Below are positions 9,127-17,666 of a DNA stretch of 43,685 bases, piece after piece (position 1 is the stretch's first letter; each line of letters begins with the position of its first letter). Location of the stretch: positions 1-43,685 of the forward strand of contig CALGUK010000009.1 in the NCBI GenBank assembly GCA_937920235.1, read 5' to 3'. The position numbers and the translations under genes were made by a program. This DNA is from an uncultured Clostridia bacterium. GTDB taxonomy: Bacteria; Bacillota; Clostridia; Oscillospirales; Acutalibacteraceae. The notes below the pieces were generated by a model. The model was not told where the DNA came from and ran no database searches. It was given only the letters and a program-made list of their open reading frames with translations.

Positions 9127-10311
9127 TCAGTGATGGAACAAACGCATACCTGTAAATGCCATTGCAATACCATATTTATTACAACAATCGATTACCGCAT
9201 CGTCACGGATTGAACCACCCGGTTCAGCGATATATGAAACACCGCTTTTTCTTGCTCTTTCAATATTATCACTAAACGGGAAGAATGCATCAGAACCGAC
9301 AGAAACACCTGTAATTGTATCGAGATAAGTTCTTACCTCTTCAGCAGTAAGAGGTTCCGGCTGAGTTTTGAAGTATTTCTGCCAGATACCGTCAGCACAA
9401 ACATCTTCTTCGTTTTTATTTATATATCCGTCAATAACATTATCTCTGTCAGGACGGCGAATTTCATCTTTAAAAGGAAGATTAAGAACCTTGGGATGCT
9501 GACGCAAGTGCCATGTATCTGCTTTTGTTCCTGCAAGTCTTGTACAATGAATTCTTGACTGTTGACCTGCACCGACACCGATAGCCTGACCGTCAAATGC
9601 ATAACATACAGAATTGGACTGAGTGTATTTAAGTGTAATAAGAGCAATTATAAGATCTCTCTTTGCTTCTTCAGGTAATTCTTTATTATCTGTTACCATA
9701 TTTGAAAGCAGTTCTTCATCAATTCTGAAGTTATTTCTTCCCTGCTCAAATGTTATGCCGAATACCTGCTTCTTTTCTTGAACAGCCGGTACATAATCGG
9801 CATCAATTCTGACAATATTGTAATTCCCGTTTCTTTTACCCTTAAGAATTTCAAGGGCTTCATCAGAATAACCCGGTGCGATAATACCGTCTGAAACCTC
9901 ACGAGCAATAAGCTTTGCTGTTGTGACATCACACTCATCGCTGAGAGCAATCCAGTCGCCGAATGATGACATTCTGTCAGTACCTCTTGCTCTGGCGTAT
10001 GCGCAAGCCAACGGTGAATCATCAAGATCATCAATATCATCAACAAAACAAGCTTTTTTAAGGGAATCGGAAAGCTTAACTCCGACAGCAGCAGAAGTCG
10101 GACTTACATGCTTAAATGAAGTAGCCGCAGGTAATCCGAGAATATCTTTTATCTCTTTAACAAGTTGCCAAGAGTTAAAAGCATCAAGGAAATTTATGAA
10201 TCCGGGTCTGCCGTTGAGAATTTCAATCGGAAGTTCCGAACCGTCTTCCATATAAATTTTGGATGGCTTCTGGTTGGGGTTACAACCGTATTTAAGTTCA
10301 AATTCTTTCAT
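9127..10311 (-). CDS. AICAR formyltransferase, stand-alone (PurH C-terminal domain only)
   Basis: Converts AICAR (ZMP) and 10-formyl-tetrahydrofolate to FAICAR, the penultimate purine step. The 394-residue protein begins directly with the transformylase domain (FELKYGCNPNQKP) and lacks the N-terminal IMP cyclohydrolase domain of a classical bifunctional PurH of about 510 residues. Recognisable transformylase segments are SFKHVSPTSAAVG, with the Lys-His pair of the active site, and the C-terminal FPFSDNIERARKSGVSYIAEPGGSIRDD. The missing cyclohydrolase is supplied by the PurO-type gene immediately upstream (11-base gap). Its substrate ZMP is the alarmone precursor sensed by the riboswitch that heads this operon. 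Confidence 0.93.
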   Translation of the reverse strand: MKEFELKYGCNPNQKPSKIYMEDGSELPIEILNGRPGFINFLDAFNSWQLVKEIKDILGLPAATSFKHVSPTSAAVGVKLSDSLKKACFVDDIDDLDDSPLACAYARARGTDRMSSFGDWIALSDECDVTTAKLIAREVSDGIIAPGYSDEALEILKGKRNGNYNIVRIDADYVPAVQEKKQVFGITFEQGRNNFRIDEELLSNMVTDNKELPEEAKRDLIIALITLKYTQSNSVCYAFDGQAIGVGAGQQSRIHCTRLAGTKADTWHLRQHPKVLNLPFKDEIRRPDRDNVIDGYINKNEEDVCADGIWQKYFKTQPEPLTAEEVRTYLDTITGVSVGSDAFFPFSDNIERARKSGVSYIAEPGGSIRDDAVIDCCNKYGIAMAFTGMRLFHH

Positions 10312-10322
10312 TTCAAATCTCC

Positions 10323-11039
10323 TTATGCGTTTTTATTAACAATTCTTGACTCGAATTCACCTGTTTCAAGATCAATATATCTTACAAAAAGAGAAACTTT
10401 ATTATCTTCGTTAAGATTTCTCCAGATAATGTCCGTCATCTCATCAATTTCAACATTCGGTAAAGAAAGAGTTTTTGGTTCACCCTCAAAGCTCGGCAAC
10501 GGGTTGCCGTCACATTTGTATGTATGAATAAACTTAGCTCTGCCTGCCAGAGGATTAGAATAAGCATATGTATATCTCTGACAAGATGAACCGTCACCGT
10601 CTGCTGATTTAAGAATTGACATAGCAAAATTCATATCATTTTTTTCCAGACGAATAATACCTGAAATACGAGGTGTGTAGTTAGGAGCATCATCCTCAAA
10701 CTCACGGGTACGAAGTGCCTGTTCAAATGTCATTTGCTTATCCATCAGCTCATAGATAGTATCTGTCTGATCTCCGTTTGTAACAATTGTTTTATTACCG
10801 AGAACTCTGACCGGATAATAAATAATAAGATGAGGGTCAGTCATTTTCGATTCATCAAATGCTTTTGTACGCATGGCATCACCCTCTGCAACAAAAACTC
10901 TGTTGCGGCTGTTAACACTTCTGCCCATTATAAAATATGCGGTAATTGCTTTCTTTCCGTCAGCACTTTTACCGATAATAATTCCTCTGCCATGATAAGC
11001 AAGAGAATTAAGTTCGCTTTCAAGTGACTTAATTTCCAT
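10323..11039 (-). CDS. purO: IMP cyclohydrolase, archaeal PurO type
   Basis: Closes FAICAR to IMP, the last step of the pathway. The 238-residue protein is not related to the PurH N-terminal domain. It fits the PurO-type family (Pfam IMP_cyclohyd), with the N-terminal YHGRGIIIGKSADGK segment, GRSVNSRNRVF and the C-terminal acidic region. It is placed between purN and the stand-alone transformylase, so the two together replace bifunctional PurH. The assignment rests on family resemblance and perfect pathway context; the symbol purO is used by analogy with archaea. Confidence 0.88.
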   Translation of the reverse strand: MEIKSLESELNSLAYHGRGIIIGKSADGKKAITAYFIMGRSVNSRNRVFVAEGDAMRTKAFDESKMTDPHLIIYYPVRVLGNKTIVTNGDQTDTIYELMDKQMTFEQALRTREFEDDAPNYTPRISGIIRLEKNDMNFAMSILKSADGDGSSCQRYTYAYSNPLAGRAKFIHTYKCDGNPLPSFEGEPKTLSLPNVEIDEMTDIIWRNLNEDNKVSLFVRYIDLETGEFESRIVNKNA

Positions 11040-11055
11040 TTGAAAAATCCTCCGA

Positions 11056-11682
11056 TTATAAAATTTTTGTTTTACCGTTTTCTACTTTAATTCTGTCATC
11101 ACAGAAAAGTTGAACAGCCTTGGGAAGAATCTTCCACTCAGCTTGTTCCATAATTCTTTTTTGTAAAATATCAGGTGTATCATCATCCAGAACTTCTACA
11201 GATTTTTGTAAAATTATAGGACCGGCATCACATTCAGCAGTTACAAAATGAACTGTAGCGCCGGAAACCTTAACTCCTTTTTTTAATGCAGCCTCATGAA
11301 CACGAAGACCATAATATCCTTTGCCGCAAAATGATGGAATTAAAGCAGGATGAACATTTATCATTCTGTTTTCAAAACAGTCACATACATTTTCATCAAG
11401 AATAGTCATAAATCCAGCGTATACAATCAAATCAGCTTTTTCTTCAACGAGAATATCTCTCATTGCACGACTGTATGATGAAATGCTATCATAATTTTTT
11501 CTGAGTAAAACTCTTGACTTAATATTATTATTTTCAGCGCGGGTAAGAGCATAAGCGTCTTCTTTTGAAGAAATAACGCAGGTAATCTTTCCGTTACCTA
11601 ACTCCCCTCTTTTTTCTGCATCTATAAGTGCTTGTAGGTTTGTTCCGCCACCGGAAACAAGAACCGCTATTCTTTTACACAT
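11056..11682 (-). CDS. purN: phosphoribosylglycinamide formyltransferase (folate-dependent)
   Basis: Third purine step: GAR plus 10-formyl-tetrahydrofolate give FGAR. The 208-residue protein shows the N-terminal phosphate-binding SGGGTNLQ loop and the catalytic block HPALIPSFCGKGYYG, with the conserved His and, further on, GATVHFVTAECDAGPII. Its ATG overlaps the purM stop by one base (TAATG). A folate-dependent PurN in the same operon as the folate-dependent AICAR transformylase fits control by a ZTP sensor, because ZMP rises when formyl-folate is short. Confidence 0.95.
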   Translation of the reverse strand: MCKRIAVLVSGGGTNLQALIDAEKRGELGNGKITCVISSKEDAYALTRAENNNIKSRVLLRKNYDSISSYSRAMRDILVEEKADLIVYAGFMTILDENVCDCFENRMINVHPALIPSFCGKGYYGLRVHEAALKKGVKVSGATVHFVTAECDAGPIILQKSVEVLDDDTPDILQKRIMEQAEWKILPKAVQLFCDDRIKVENGKTKIL

Positions 11683-12728
11683 TATAAGAGCACCTTCTCA
11701 TCGCCTTCAATAATTTCACCGATGACATAAGCATCAATTCCGTTTTCTTTAAGAACTGAAAGTGAAAGATCAACCTGGTCAGCAGGAACAACAACACTCA
11801 TTCCTACACCCATATTATAAGTGTTAAACATATCGCGCTCGGGAATATTGCCCCATTTAGCGATAATATCAAAGATCGGAAGAACCTTAACAGCGGATTT
11901 ATCAATTTTAGCACATAATCCGTCGGGAATGGAGCGCGGAATATTTTCATAGAAACCGCCACCTGTAATATGAGAAATTCCTTTGACATCAACCTTTTCT
12001 ATGAGAGCAAGAACCGGCTTAACATAAATTTTTGTCGGAACCAGCAAAGCCTCTGCAATGCTTTTACCGTCTAATTCGTCTCTGCTCACATATAGCTCAG
12101 GATTATTATTATCAATATCGAAAACCTTACGGCACAAGCTGAAGCCGTTTGAATGAATACCTGTTGAAGGAAGAGCAATTACAACATCGCCGGCAGCCAT
12201 CTTGCTGTTATCAATCATTTTAGGTTTATCAACAACACCAACAGCGAATCCTGCAAGATCATAATCCTCTGCAGGCATTAATCCGGGATGCTCAGCCGTT
12301 TCACCGCCGATAAGAGCAGCACCGGACTGAACACAGCCCTCAGCGACACCACTAACAATTTCAGCAATCTTCTCGGGAATATTTTTTCCGCAAGCTATAT
12401 AGTCAAGAAAATATAAAGGTTTAGCACCTACACATATAATATCGTTTACACACATTGCAACTGCATCAATACCGATTGTATCATGCTTATCCATAAGTAT
12501 AGCGAGCTTAACCTTTGTTCCGCAGCCGTCAGTTCCGGAAACAGAAATAGGATGTTCCATACCGGCAACACAGCTTAGATCAAAGCATCCGCCAAAGCCG
12601 CCGACATCATCTACAGAACCTTCATTACGGGTTCTTGCAACATGTTTTTTCATAAGCTCAACAGCTTTATATCCGGCAGTAATATCAACACCGGCTGCTG
12701 CATAGCTTTCTGACATAGAATTTTTCAT
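11682..12728 (-). CDS. purM: phosphoribosylformylglycinamidine cyclo-ligase (AIR synthase)
   Basis: Fifth step: FGAM plus ATP give AIR. The 348-residue protein carries the usual AIR-synthase features: YAAAGVDITAGYKAVE at the N-terminus, GTKVKLAI, DCGxxALIGGETAEHPG-like glycine-rich region and HITGGGFYENIPR. GGAG precedes the ATG by 7 bases. It follows purF after 29 bases and overlaps purN. Confidence 0.96.
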   Translation of the reverse strand: MKNSMSESYAAAGVDITAGYKAVELMKKHVARTRNEGSVDDVGGFGGCFDLSCVAGMEHPISVSGTDGCGTKVKLAILMDKHDTIGIDAVAMCVNDIICVGAKPLYFLDYIACGKNIPEKIAEIVSGVAEGCVQSGAALIGGETAEHPGLMPAEDYDLAGFAVGVVDKPKMIDNSKMAAGDVVIALPSTGIHSNGFSLCRKVFDIDNNNPELYVSRDELDGKSIAEALLVPTKIYVKPVLALIEKVDVKGISHITGGGFYENIPRSIPDGLCAKIDKSAVKVLPIFDIIAKWGNIPERDMFNTYNMGVGMSVVVPADQVDLSLSVLKENGIDAYVIGEIIEGDEKVLL

Positions 12729-12757
12729 TATTTATCTCCTTTTGCAGAGTATTTTAA

Positions 12758-14182
12758 TTAGCCCTTACCATTCCAACAATACGTGCAGATACTATCGGCA
12801 GGAAGGCCAATTGCCTCTATAATACCGTCTATTGATTGAAATTCAAGAGAAGTAAAGTGCAATTTATCACAAATTGTTTTTCTTAATGATTTACCGCGCT
12901 CAGAAGTTGAGTCGATATACTCATCAATGTACTTAAACCCCTGTTCACCTTCAATCTCCATAATCGTACTGCGGGCAATAAGCTCCATATCCGATGTAGC
13001 TCTTGAAAAGTTAAGATATTTGCATCCGTACATAATCGGCGGACAAGCAGAACGAATATGAACTTCCTTAGCACCGTTCTCATATAAAAACTCAACAGTT
13101 TCACGAAGCTGAGTTCCTCTGACAATACTGTCATCAACAAAAAGAAGCTTTTTATCCTGTATAAGATCATGAACTGGAATTTGTTTCATTTTTGCAACAC
13201 GGTTACGCTCGTTCTGATTTGCAGGAGTAAAACTTCTTGCCCAGGTAGGTGTGTATTTTATAAACGGTCTTGCAAATTGAATACCGCTTGCGTTGGCATA
13301 GCCTATTGCATGGGGTGTACCTGAATCCGGAACACCACTAACAAAATCAATATCCTGAGCAATATTATTTTTCCGATCGTTTTCAGCCATTAATTTACCG
13401 TTTTTATATCTCATTGTCTCAACATTCACACCTTCATAACATGATGTTGAATAACCGTAATAAGACCACAGAAAAGCACAAATTTTCATCTTGCTTCCCG
13501 GTTCCCTGAGAACAGAAACAGAATCGGAAGAAATTTCAACAATTTCACCGGGACCGAGTTCTTTAAAATCAGCATATCCTAATTTTTTATATGCAAAATC
13601 TTCAAAAGAAACACAATAACCGTCATTACGCTGACCGATTAAAACAGGAATTCTGCCGAGACGATCTCTGGCACAAATAATGTTTCCGTCATTCTTCAAA
13701 ATCAATATAGATGCAGTACCGTCAATAAGACTTTGTGCAAAAGCAATACCGTCGGCAAAATTATCTTTTTGATTGATGAGTGCAGCAACAAGTTCTGTAG
13801 AATTTATACCTTCGTTTGTTACAGCGCCAAAATGTCCGCCATTTGAAAACAAATACTCTTCAACAAGCTTTTCCTTATTATTAATTATTCCGATAATGGA
13901 AATTGCATATAATCCGAGCTTAGAACGGATAAGCAACGGTTGTGCATCAGAATCACTGATGCAGCCGATTGCCGAACATCCTTTCATCTGATTTGAAATG
14001 TTTTCAAACTTAGTTCTGAAAGGTGAATTTTCAATTTTATGAATTTTTCTTTGTAATCCGACACTTTTGTCGTATGCAGCAAGACCGCCGCGACGAGTGC
14101 CGAGATGAGAGTGATAGTCAGTCCCGAAAAAAACGTCTAATACGGCATCTTTTGAACTGACAGCACCGAAGAAACCACCCAT
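12758..14182 (-). CDS. purF: amidophosphoribosyltransferase-like protein lacking the N-terminal nucleophile cysteine
   Basis: By position the committed step of purine synthesis (PRPP plus an amino donor to phosphoribosylamine). The 474-residue protein has a class II glutaminase-like N-terminal domain and a phosphoribosyltransferase domain with the PRPP loop LLFVDDSIVRGTQ near residues 345-355. Cysteines resembling the Fe-S ligands of the B. subtilis-type enzyme are kept (KICAF, MYGCKY, and CTYC near the C-terminus). The oddity is the start: MGGFFGA aligns with the family (M)CGVFG, so the Cys that becomes residue 1 and attacks glutamine is Gly here. The start codon is firm, because the next residues align and a GGAG precedes it. 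It could work with free ammonia, with another amidotransferase, or as a paralogue of a canonical copy elsewhere. Confidence 0.85.
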   Translation of the reverse strand: MGGFFGAVSSKDAVLDVFFGTDYHSHLGTRRGGLAAYDKSVGLQRKIHKIENSPFRTKFENISNQMKGCSAIGCISDSDAQPLLIRSKLGLYAISIIGIINNKEKLVEEYLFSNGGHFGAVTNEGINSTELVAALINQKDNFADGIAFAQSLIDGTASILILKNDGNIICARDRLGRIPVLIGQRNDGYCVSFEDFAYKKLGYADFKELGPGEIVEISSDSVSVLREPGSKMKICAFLWSYYGYSTSCYEGVNVETMRYKNGKLMAENDRKNNIAQDIDFVSGVPDSGTPHAIGYANASGIQFARPFIKYTPTWARSFTPANQNERNRVAKMKQIPVHDLIQDKKLLFVDDSIVRGTQLRETVEFLYENGAKEVHIRSACPPIMYGCKYLNFSRATSDMELIARSTIMEIEGEQGFKYIDEYIDSTSERGKSLRKTICDKLHFTSLEFQSIDGIIEAIGLPADSICTYCWNGKG

Positions 14183-14193
14183 GTAAATTCTCC

Positions 14194-14874
14194 TTATGCA
14201 AAGAAGAGCTCTGAAAGAGTCATCGGATCGATATATTTGCCGTCTTTATATACACGCATATTGCCTGATGCGATTTCATCGATCAGCATAACATTACCGT
14301 CTGCATCATAACCGAATTCAAACTTAATATCATAAAGAACAAGACCTTTTTCTTTAAGATCATCAGCAACGATCTGAGTGATTTTCTGAGTCATCTCTTT
14401 AATATCGTCATACTGTTTGTCAGACATAACACCAAGAGCAACGAGAGCGTCTTTAATAACAAGCGGATCGCCCTTTTCATCGTTTTTAAATGTCATTTCA
14501 ACATAAGCAGGAAGATCTGCACCGTCTTCAATATAATCACCGTAACGACGGATAAAACTGCCGACTGCTTTGTGACGGCAAATAACTTCCAGACCGTGTC
14601 CGAATACTTTAGCAGGAAGAACCTCCATGGTTGTATCGTCAAGATTTGCACTTACATAATGAGTCTTAATTCCTGCGGCATTAACTTTTTCAAAGAAATA
14701 GATTGACATACGGAGATTTACATCGCCGACACCGTCAATTGTAAGTCCGACTGAGTTTTCGCCCGGATCAAACACGCCGTCTTTACCTGTGCAATCATCC
14801 TTGAACTTAAGAAGATAATTGCCGTTATCAAGTTTGAATACATCCTTTGTTTTACCTGTGTAAACCTTTTCCAT
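14194..14874 (-). CDS. purC: SAICAR synthetase
   Basis: Eighth purine step: joins aspartate to CAIR using ATP. The 226-residue length and motifs are typical: YTGKTKDVFK at the N-terminus, the central EVICRHKAVGSFIRRYG block and KFEFGYDADGNVMLIDEI near the C-terminus. It lies between purE and purF with short gaps (32 and 11 bases). purB, needed for the next step, is not in the window. Confidence 0.96.
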   Translation of the reverse strand: MEKVYTGKTKDVFKLDNGNYLLKFKDDCTGKDGVFDPGENSVGLTIDGVGDVNLRMSIYFFEKVNAAGIKTHYVSANLDDTTMEVLPAKVFGHGLEVICRHKAVGSFIRRYGDYIEDGADLPAYVEMTFKNDEKGDPLVIKDALVALGVMSDKQYDDIKEMTQKITQIVADDLKEKGLVLYDIKFEFGYDADGNVMLIDEIASGNMRVYKDGKYIDPMTLSELFFA

Positions 14875-14906
14875 TTTGTTTTGCTCCTTTATAAAAATAT
14901 AAAATT

Positions 14907-15401
14907 TTATGAATTTATTTTTGACATAATTTCAGCATCTTTTTTTAATACCGTTTCAGCGGCATCAACACGCATTTTGTCAAGTTTTTCAGCAACAGAT
15001 TTCTCTTCCAACGCAATAATCTGAGCAGCAAGCAAAGCAGCATTTGCTCCGCCGTTAACAGCAACCGTTGCAACGGGAATTCCTGAAGGCATCTGAACAG
15101 TTGAAAGAAGAGCATCCATACCGTCAAGATATGCTGAAGCACAAGGAATACCGATGACCGGTAATGTTGTATTTGATGCAACTGCACCGGCAAGATGAGC
15201 AGCCATTCCGGCGGCAGCAATAATAACACCGTAACCGTTTTCGCGGGCATTAACTGCAAAATCCCTTGCCTGAACAGGAGTTCTGTGCGCAGAATAAATA
15301 TTTACCGTATAAGGAATATGAAGATCATCCAATACAGCAGTTGCTTTTTTAATAACAGGAAGATCACTGTCGCTTCCCATAACTATTCCTACTTTTTTCA
15401 T
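14907..15401 (-). CDS. purE: 5-(carboxyamino)imidazole ribonucleotide mutase / AIR carboxylase
   Basis: First gene of the purine operon. The 164-residue protein begins with KVGIVMGSDSDLP and carries the SAHRTP motif and the glycine-rich AAGMAAHLAG segment of the octameric PurE family. No purK is in the operon, so the protein may either act on N5-CAIR made elsewhere or carboxylate AIR directly as class II PurE does; the sequence alone does not settle this for me. Its mRNA leader carries the ZTP riboswitch and a terminator, and GGAGG precedes the ATG. Confidence 0.95.
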   Translation of the reverse strand: MKKVGIVMGSDSDLPVIKKATAVLDDLHIPYTVNIYSAHRTPVQARDFAVNARENGYGVIIAAAGMAAHLAGAVASNTTLPVIGIPCASAYLDGMDALLSTVQMPSGIPVATVAVNGGANAALLAAQIIALEEKSVAEKLDKMRVDAAETVLKKDAEIMSKINS

Positions 15402-15423
15402 ATAAACCTCCTAAAACATAAAA

Positions 15424-15460
15424 GGACAGTCCTATCCTGATAAATCAAGTAGAACTGCCC
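15424..15460 (-). terminator. riboswitch-controlled intrinsic terminator upstream of purE
   Basis: On the - strand GGGCAGTTCTA (15460-15450) pairs over 11 bp with TAGGACTGTCC (15434-15424), with two G-U pairs, followed by TTTTATGTTTT. Its 5' arm uses the GGGC that the ZTP aptamer needs for its 3' helix, so aptamer and terminator exclude each other. Confidence 0.88.
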
Positions 15461-15530
15461 AGACGGTCGGCTAAAAAATCACCGTGCTCCTCTGTGGTAC
15501 TCCACTTTACTCCGTCAGTAACACGGTTAT
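15454..15530 (-). promoter_or_regulatory. ZTP (pfl) riboswitch in the purine operon leader
   Basis: Read on the - strand, the leader shows the pfl-motif signature. An outer CCGTG/CACGG helix encloses TTACTGACGG and a GTGG/CCAC hairpin followed by AGAGGAGC. After an A/T-rich linker comes the conserved 3' part GCCGACCGTCTGGGC. The class binds ZMP/ZTP, which build up when 10-formyl-tetrahydrofolate is limiting, and usually controls purine or folate genes. Here it begins within about 10 bases of the predicted transcription start and is followed by a terminator sharing the GGGC. Ligand binding should therefore disrupt termination and raise expression of the nine-gene purine operon, which includes both formyl-folate-using steps. 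Confidence 0.92.
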
Positions 15531-15543
15531 TAACAACATAAAT

Positions 15544-15572
15544 ATTATATATTTTTTGATGATTTATGTCAA
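15544..15572 (-). promoter_or_regulatory. purine operon promoter
   Basis: TTGACA (15572-15567), a 17-base spacer and TATAAT (15549-15544) on the - strand: a perfect consensus housekeeping promoter immediately ahead of the riboswitch. It lies in the 75-base gap after the pyrI stop, so the purine operon has its own start even though the pyrimidine operon runs toward it. Confidence 0.92.
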
Positions 15573-15647
15573 TCAAATAACCTATTTAAATGCAAAGATA
15601 TAATGACAAAAATAAAAGGATAATTCGATTTATTTTTGTATATTTTT

Positions 15648-16064
15648 TTACTTTGCTTTGCTCTCACAATAAAGACATCTGTAAACTCGTTTTTCTCTGT
15701 CTTTTAATATGAATATATTCGGTAATTCCTGTTCAACAGTTGTAATGCATCTCGGATTTTTACACTTTATTATATTCTCAATTCTTTCAGGAATATCGAT
15801 ATTCTGCCTTTTTGCAAGTTTACCGTCTTTAATAATATTAACCGTAACACCGGGATCAATATAACCAAGAGCATCAAAATTGATATCAATTACTCGGTCA
15901 ATTTTGATAATATCTTTTCTGCCCATTTTAACGCTCTCGGCATTCTTGATGAGAGCTATCTGACAGTCAAGCTTATCCAGACCGAGAAGATTATATAATT
16001 TCATACCGTTTCCTGCTGTGATATGGTCAAGTACAATACCATCTTTTATTTGTCCGATAATCAT
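15648..16064 (-). CDS. pyrI: aspartate carbamoyltransferase regulatory chain
   Basis: Regulatory subunit that binds nucleotides and assembles with PyrB trimers. The 138-residue protein has the N-terminal nucleotide-binding fold (DGIVLDHITAGNG) and the C-terminal zinc site with two cysteine pairs, C-x4-C (CKNPRC) and CLYC. Its ATG directly abuts the pyrB stop (TAAATG), with the ribosome binding site inside the end of pyrB. It is the last gene of the pyrimidine operon; no clear hairpin terminator follows before the purine promoter. Its presence implies allosterically controlled transcarbamoylase, as in enterics and several Clostridia. Confidence 0.95.
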   Translation of the reverse strand: MIIGQIKDGIVLDHITAGNGMKLYNLLGLDKLDCQIALIKNAESVKMGRKDIIKIDRVIDINFDALGYIDPGVTVNIIKDGKLAKRQNIDIPERIENIIKCKNPRCITTVEQELPNIFILKDREKRVYRCLYCESKAK

Positions 16065-16979
16065 TTACTTAACCTCCAATAATTTCATAATAAGAGCCAT
16101 TCTGATAAATTTACCGTTATTTACTTGCTTGAAATAGCAAGCTCTGGGATCGTTGTCAACAGAAACAGAAATTTCATTGACTCTAGGAAGCGGATGCATA
16201 ACAGTTAAATCCTTTTTGGCAGATTCAAGCTTGTTAGGTGTAAGAATATAACTGTCTTTAAGTCGTATATAGTCTTGTTCGTTGAAAAACCTTTCACGCT
16301 GAACCCTCGTCATATAAAGAATATCAAGTTCGGGCATTGCCTCCTCCAAAGAAGTTGTTTCAACATACTCAAGTTGCTTAGCCTCAAGCTCAGTCTGTTT
16401 AATATATTCCGGTACACGAAGTTCTTCAGGAGAAATAAGAATAAATTTCACATTATTATATCTCGACATGGCACCTATAAGCGAATGAACTGTTCTTCCG
16501 AATTTTAAATCACCGCAAAATCCGATTGTAAGATTATCAAAACGACCTTTTTCACGCTGTATAGTCAATAAATCCGTAAGAGTCTGTGTGGGATGATTAT
16601 GACCGCCGTCGCCTGCATTAATAACCGGAATATCCGTATTCATGGCAGCAACCATAGGTGCGCCTTCTTTCGGGTGACGCATAGCAATTATATCAGCATA
16701 ATATCCTACTGTACGAACAGTATCAGCAACACTCTCACCTTTTGCTGAGGATGAACTCTGAGCCTCAGAAAAGCCAAGAACATTTCCTCCGAGATTAAAC
16801 ATAGCCGATTCAAAGCTGAGTCTTGTCCTTGTGGATGGTTCAAAGAAAAGTGTTGCTAAGATTTTACCTTTACACTTTTCCGAATATTTTTCCGGATTAT
16901 CAATTATATCATTAGCTACGGATATAAGCTCATCAATCTCTTGTACTGAAAGCTCCTGAATATCAATAAGACTTTTCAT
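16065..16979 (-). CDS. pyrB: aspartate carbamoyltransferase catalytic chain
   Basis: Carbamoyl phosphate plus aspartate give carbamoyl aspartate. The 304-residue length is typical. The carbamoyl-phosphate motif STRTRLSFESA is near residue 52, HPTQTLTDLL is in the middle and the aspartate-site HPLPRVNEI near the C-terminus. It lies 12 bases after pyrE and directly abuts pyrI. Confidence 0.97.
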   Translation of the reverse strand: MKSLIDIQELSVQEIDELISVANDIIDNPEKYSEKCKGKILATLFFEPSTRTRLSFESAMFNLGGNVLGFSEAQSSSSAKGESVADTVRTVGYYADIIAMRHPKEGAPMVAAMNTDIPVINAGDGGHNHPTQTLTDLLTIQREKGRFDNLTIGFCGDLKFGRTVHSLIGAMSRYNNVKFILISPEELRVPEYIKQTELEAKQLEYVETTSLEEAMPELDILYMTRVQRERFFNEQDYIRLKDSYILTPNKLESAKKDLTVMHPLPRVNEISVSVDNDPRACYFKQVNNGKFIRMALIMKLLEVK

Positions 16980-16991
16980 AATACTACATCC

Positions 16992-17648
16992 TTATTCTTT
17001 TGCACCGTTGATTTCGAGGTATTTCTTTATTCTGTCAACATTTTCACGATTTTTTTCATCCTCTTCAAGATACTCAATTATATCGTAAACATCAACAACA
17101 GAATATACCGGGAAACCAAACTCTTCACCTACTTCAGCCATAGCAGATTTTTCCGTACGACCTTTTTCTTTGCGGTCAACCATAACAAATACAGCGGAAA
17201 CCTTTGTATTGTCAAGACCTGAAAGAATGTTCATACTTTCACGAATAGCTGTGCCTGCGGTAATTACGTCCTCAACAATGACAATATCTTCACCTGACTG
17301 TGGCTTATATCCTACAAACACACCGCCTTCACCATGATCCTTTTCTTCTTTACGATTAAAAAAGAAGGGCACGTCAAGACCGTTTTTTGCAAGAGCAACT
17401 GCAACGGAAACAGCAATAGGAATACCCTTATATGCCGGACCGTATAAAACGGCATTTTTATTACCTAATTTTTCAAAATACGCTTTAGCATAGAACTCGC
17501 CGAGCTTGCAGATCTGCCCGCCGGTTTTAATATCACCTGCATTGATAAAATAAGGTATTTTTCTACCGCTTTTTGCTGTAAAATCTCCGAATTTTAATAC
17601 TCCTGCTCCCTCAAGGAACTGTATAAACTCTCTTTTATAGTTTTCCAT
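16992..17648 (-). CDS. pyrE: orotate phosphoribosyltransferase
   Basis: Transfers orotate onto PRPP to make OMP. The 218-residue protein has the PRPP-binding motif IVIVEDVITAGTAIRES and the flexible catalytic loop region FNRKEEKDHGEGG. It follows pyrF after 18 bases, so the two enzymes that make UMP from orotate are made together. Confidence 0.95.
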   Translation of the reverse strand: MENYKREFIQFLEGAGVLKFGDFTAKSGRKIPYFINAGDIKTGGQICKLGEFYAKAYFEKLGNKNAVLYGPAYKGIPIAVSVAVALAKNGLDVPFFFNRKEEKDHGEGGVFVGYKPQSGEDIVIVEDVITAGTAIRESMNILSGLDNTKVSAVFVMVDRKEKGRTEKSAMAEVGEEFGFPVYSVVDVYDIIEYLEEDEKNRENVDRIKKYLEINGAKE

Positions 17649-17666
17649 TTTTTACTCTCCTTTATT

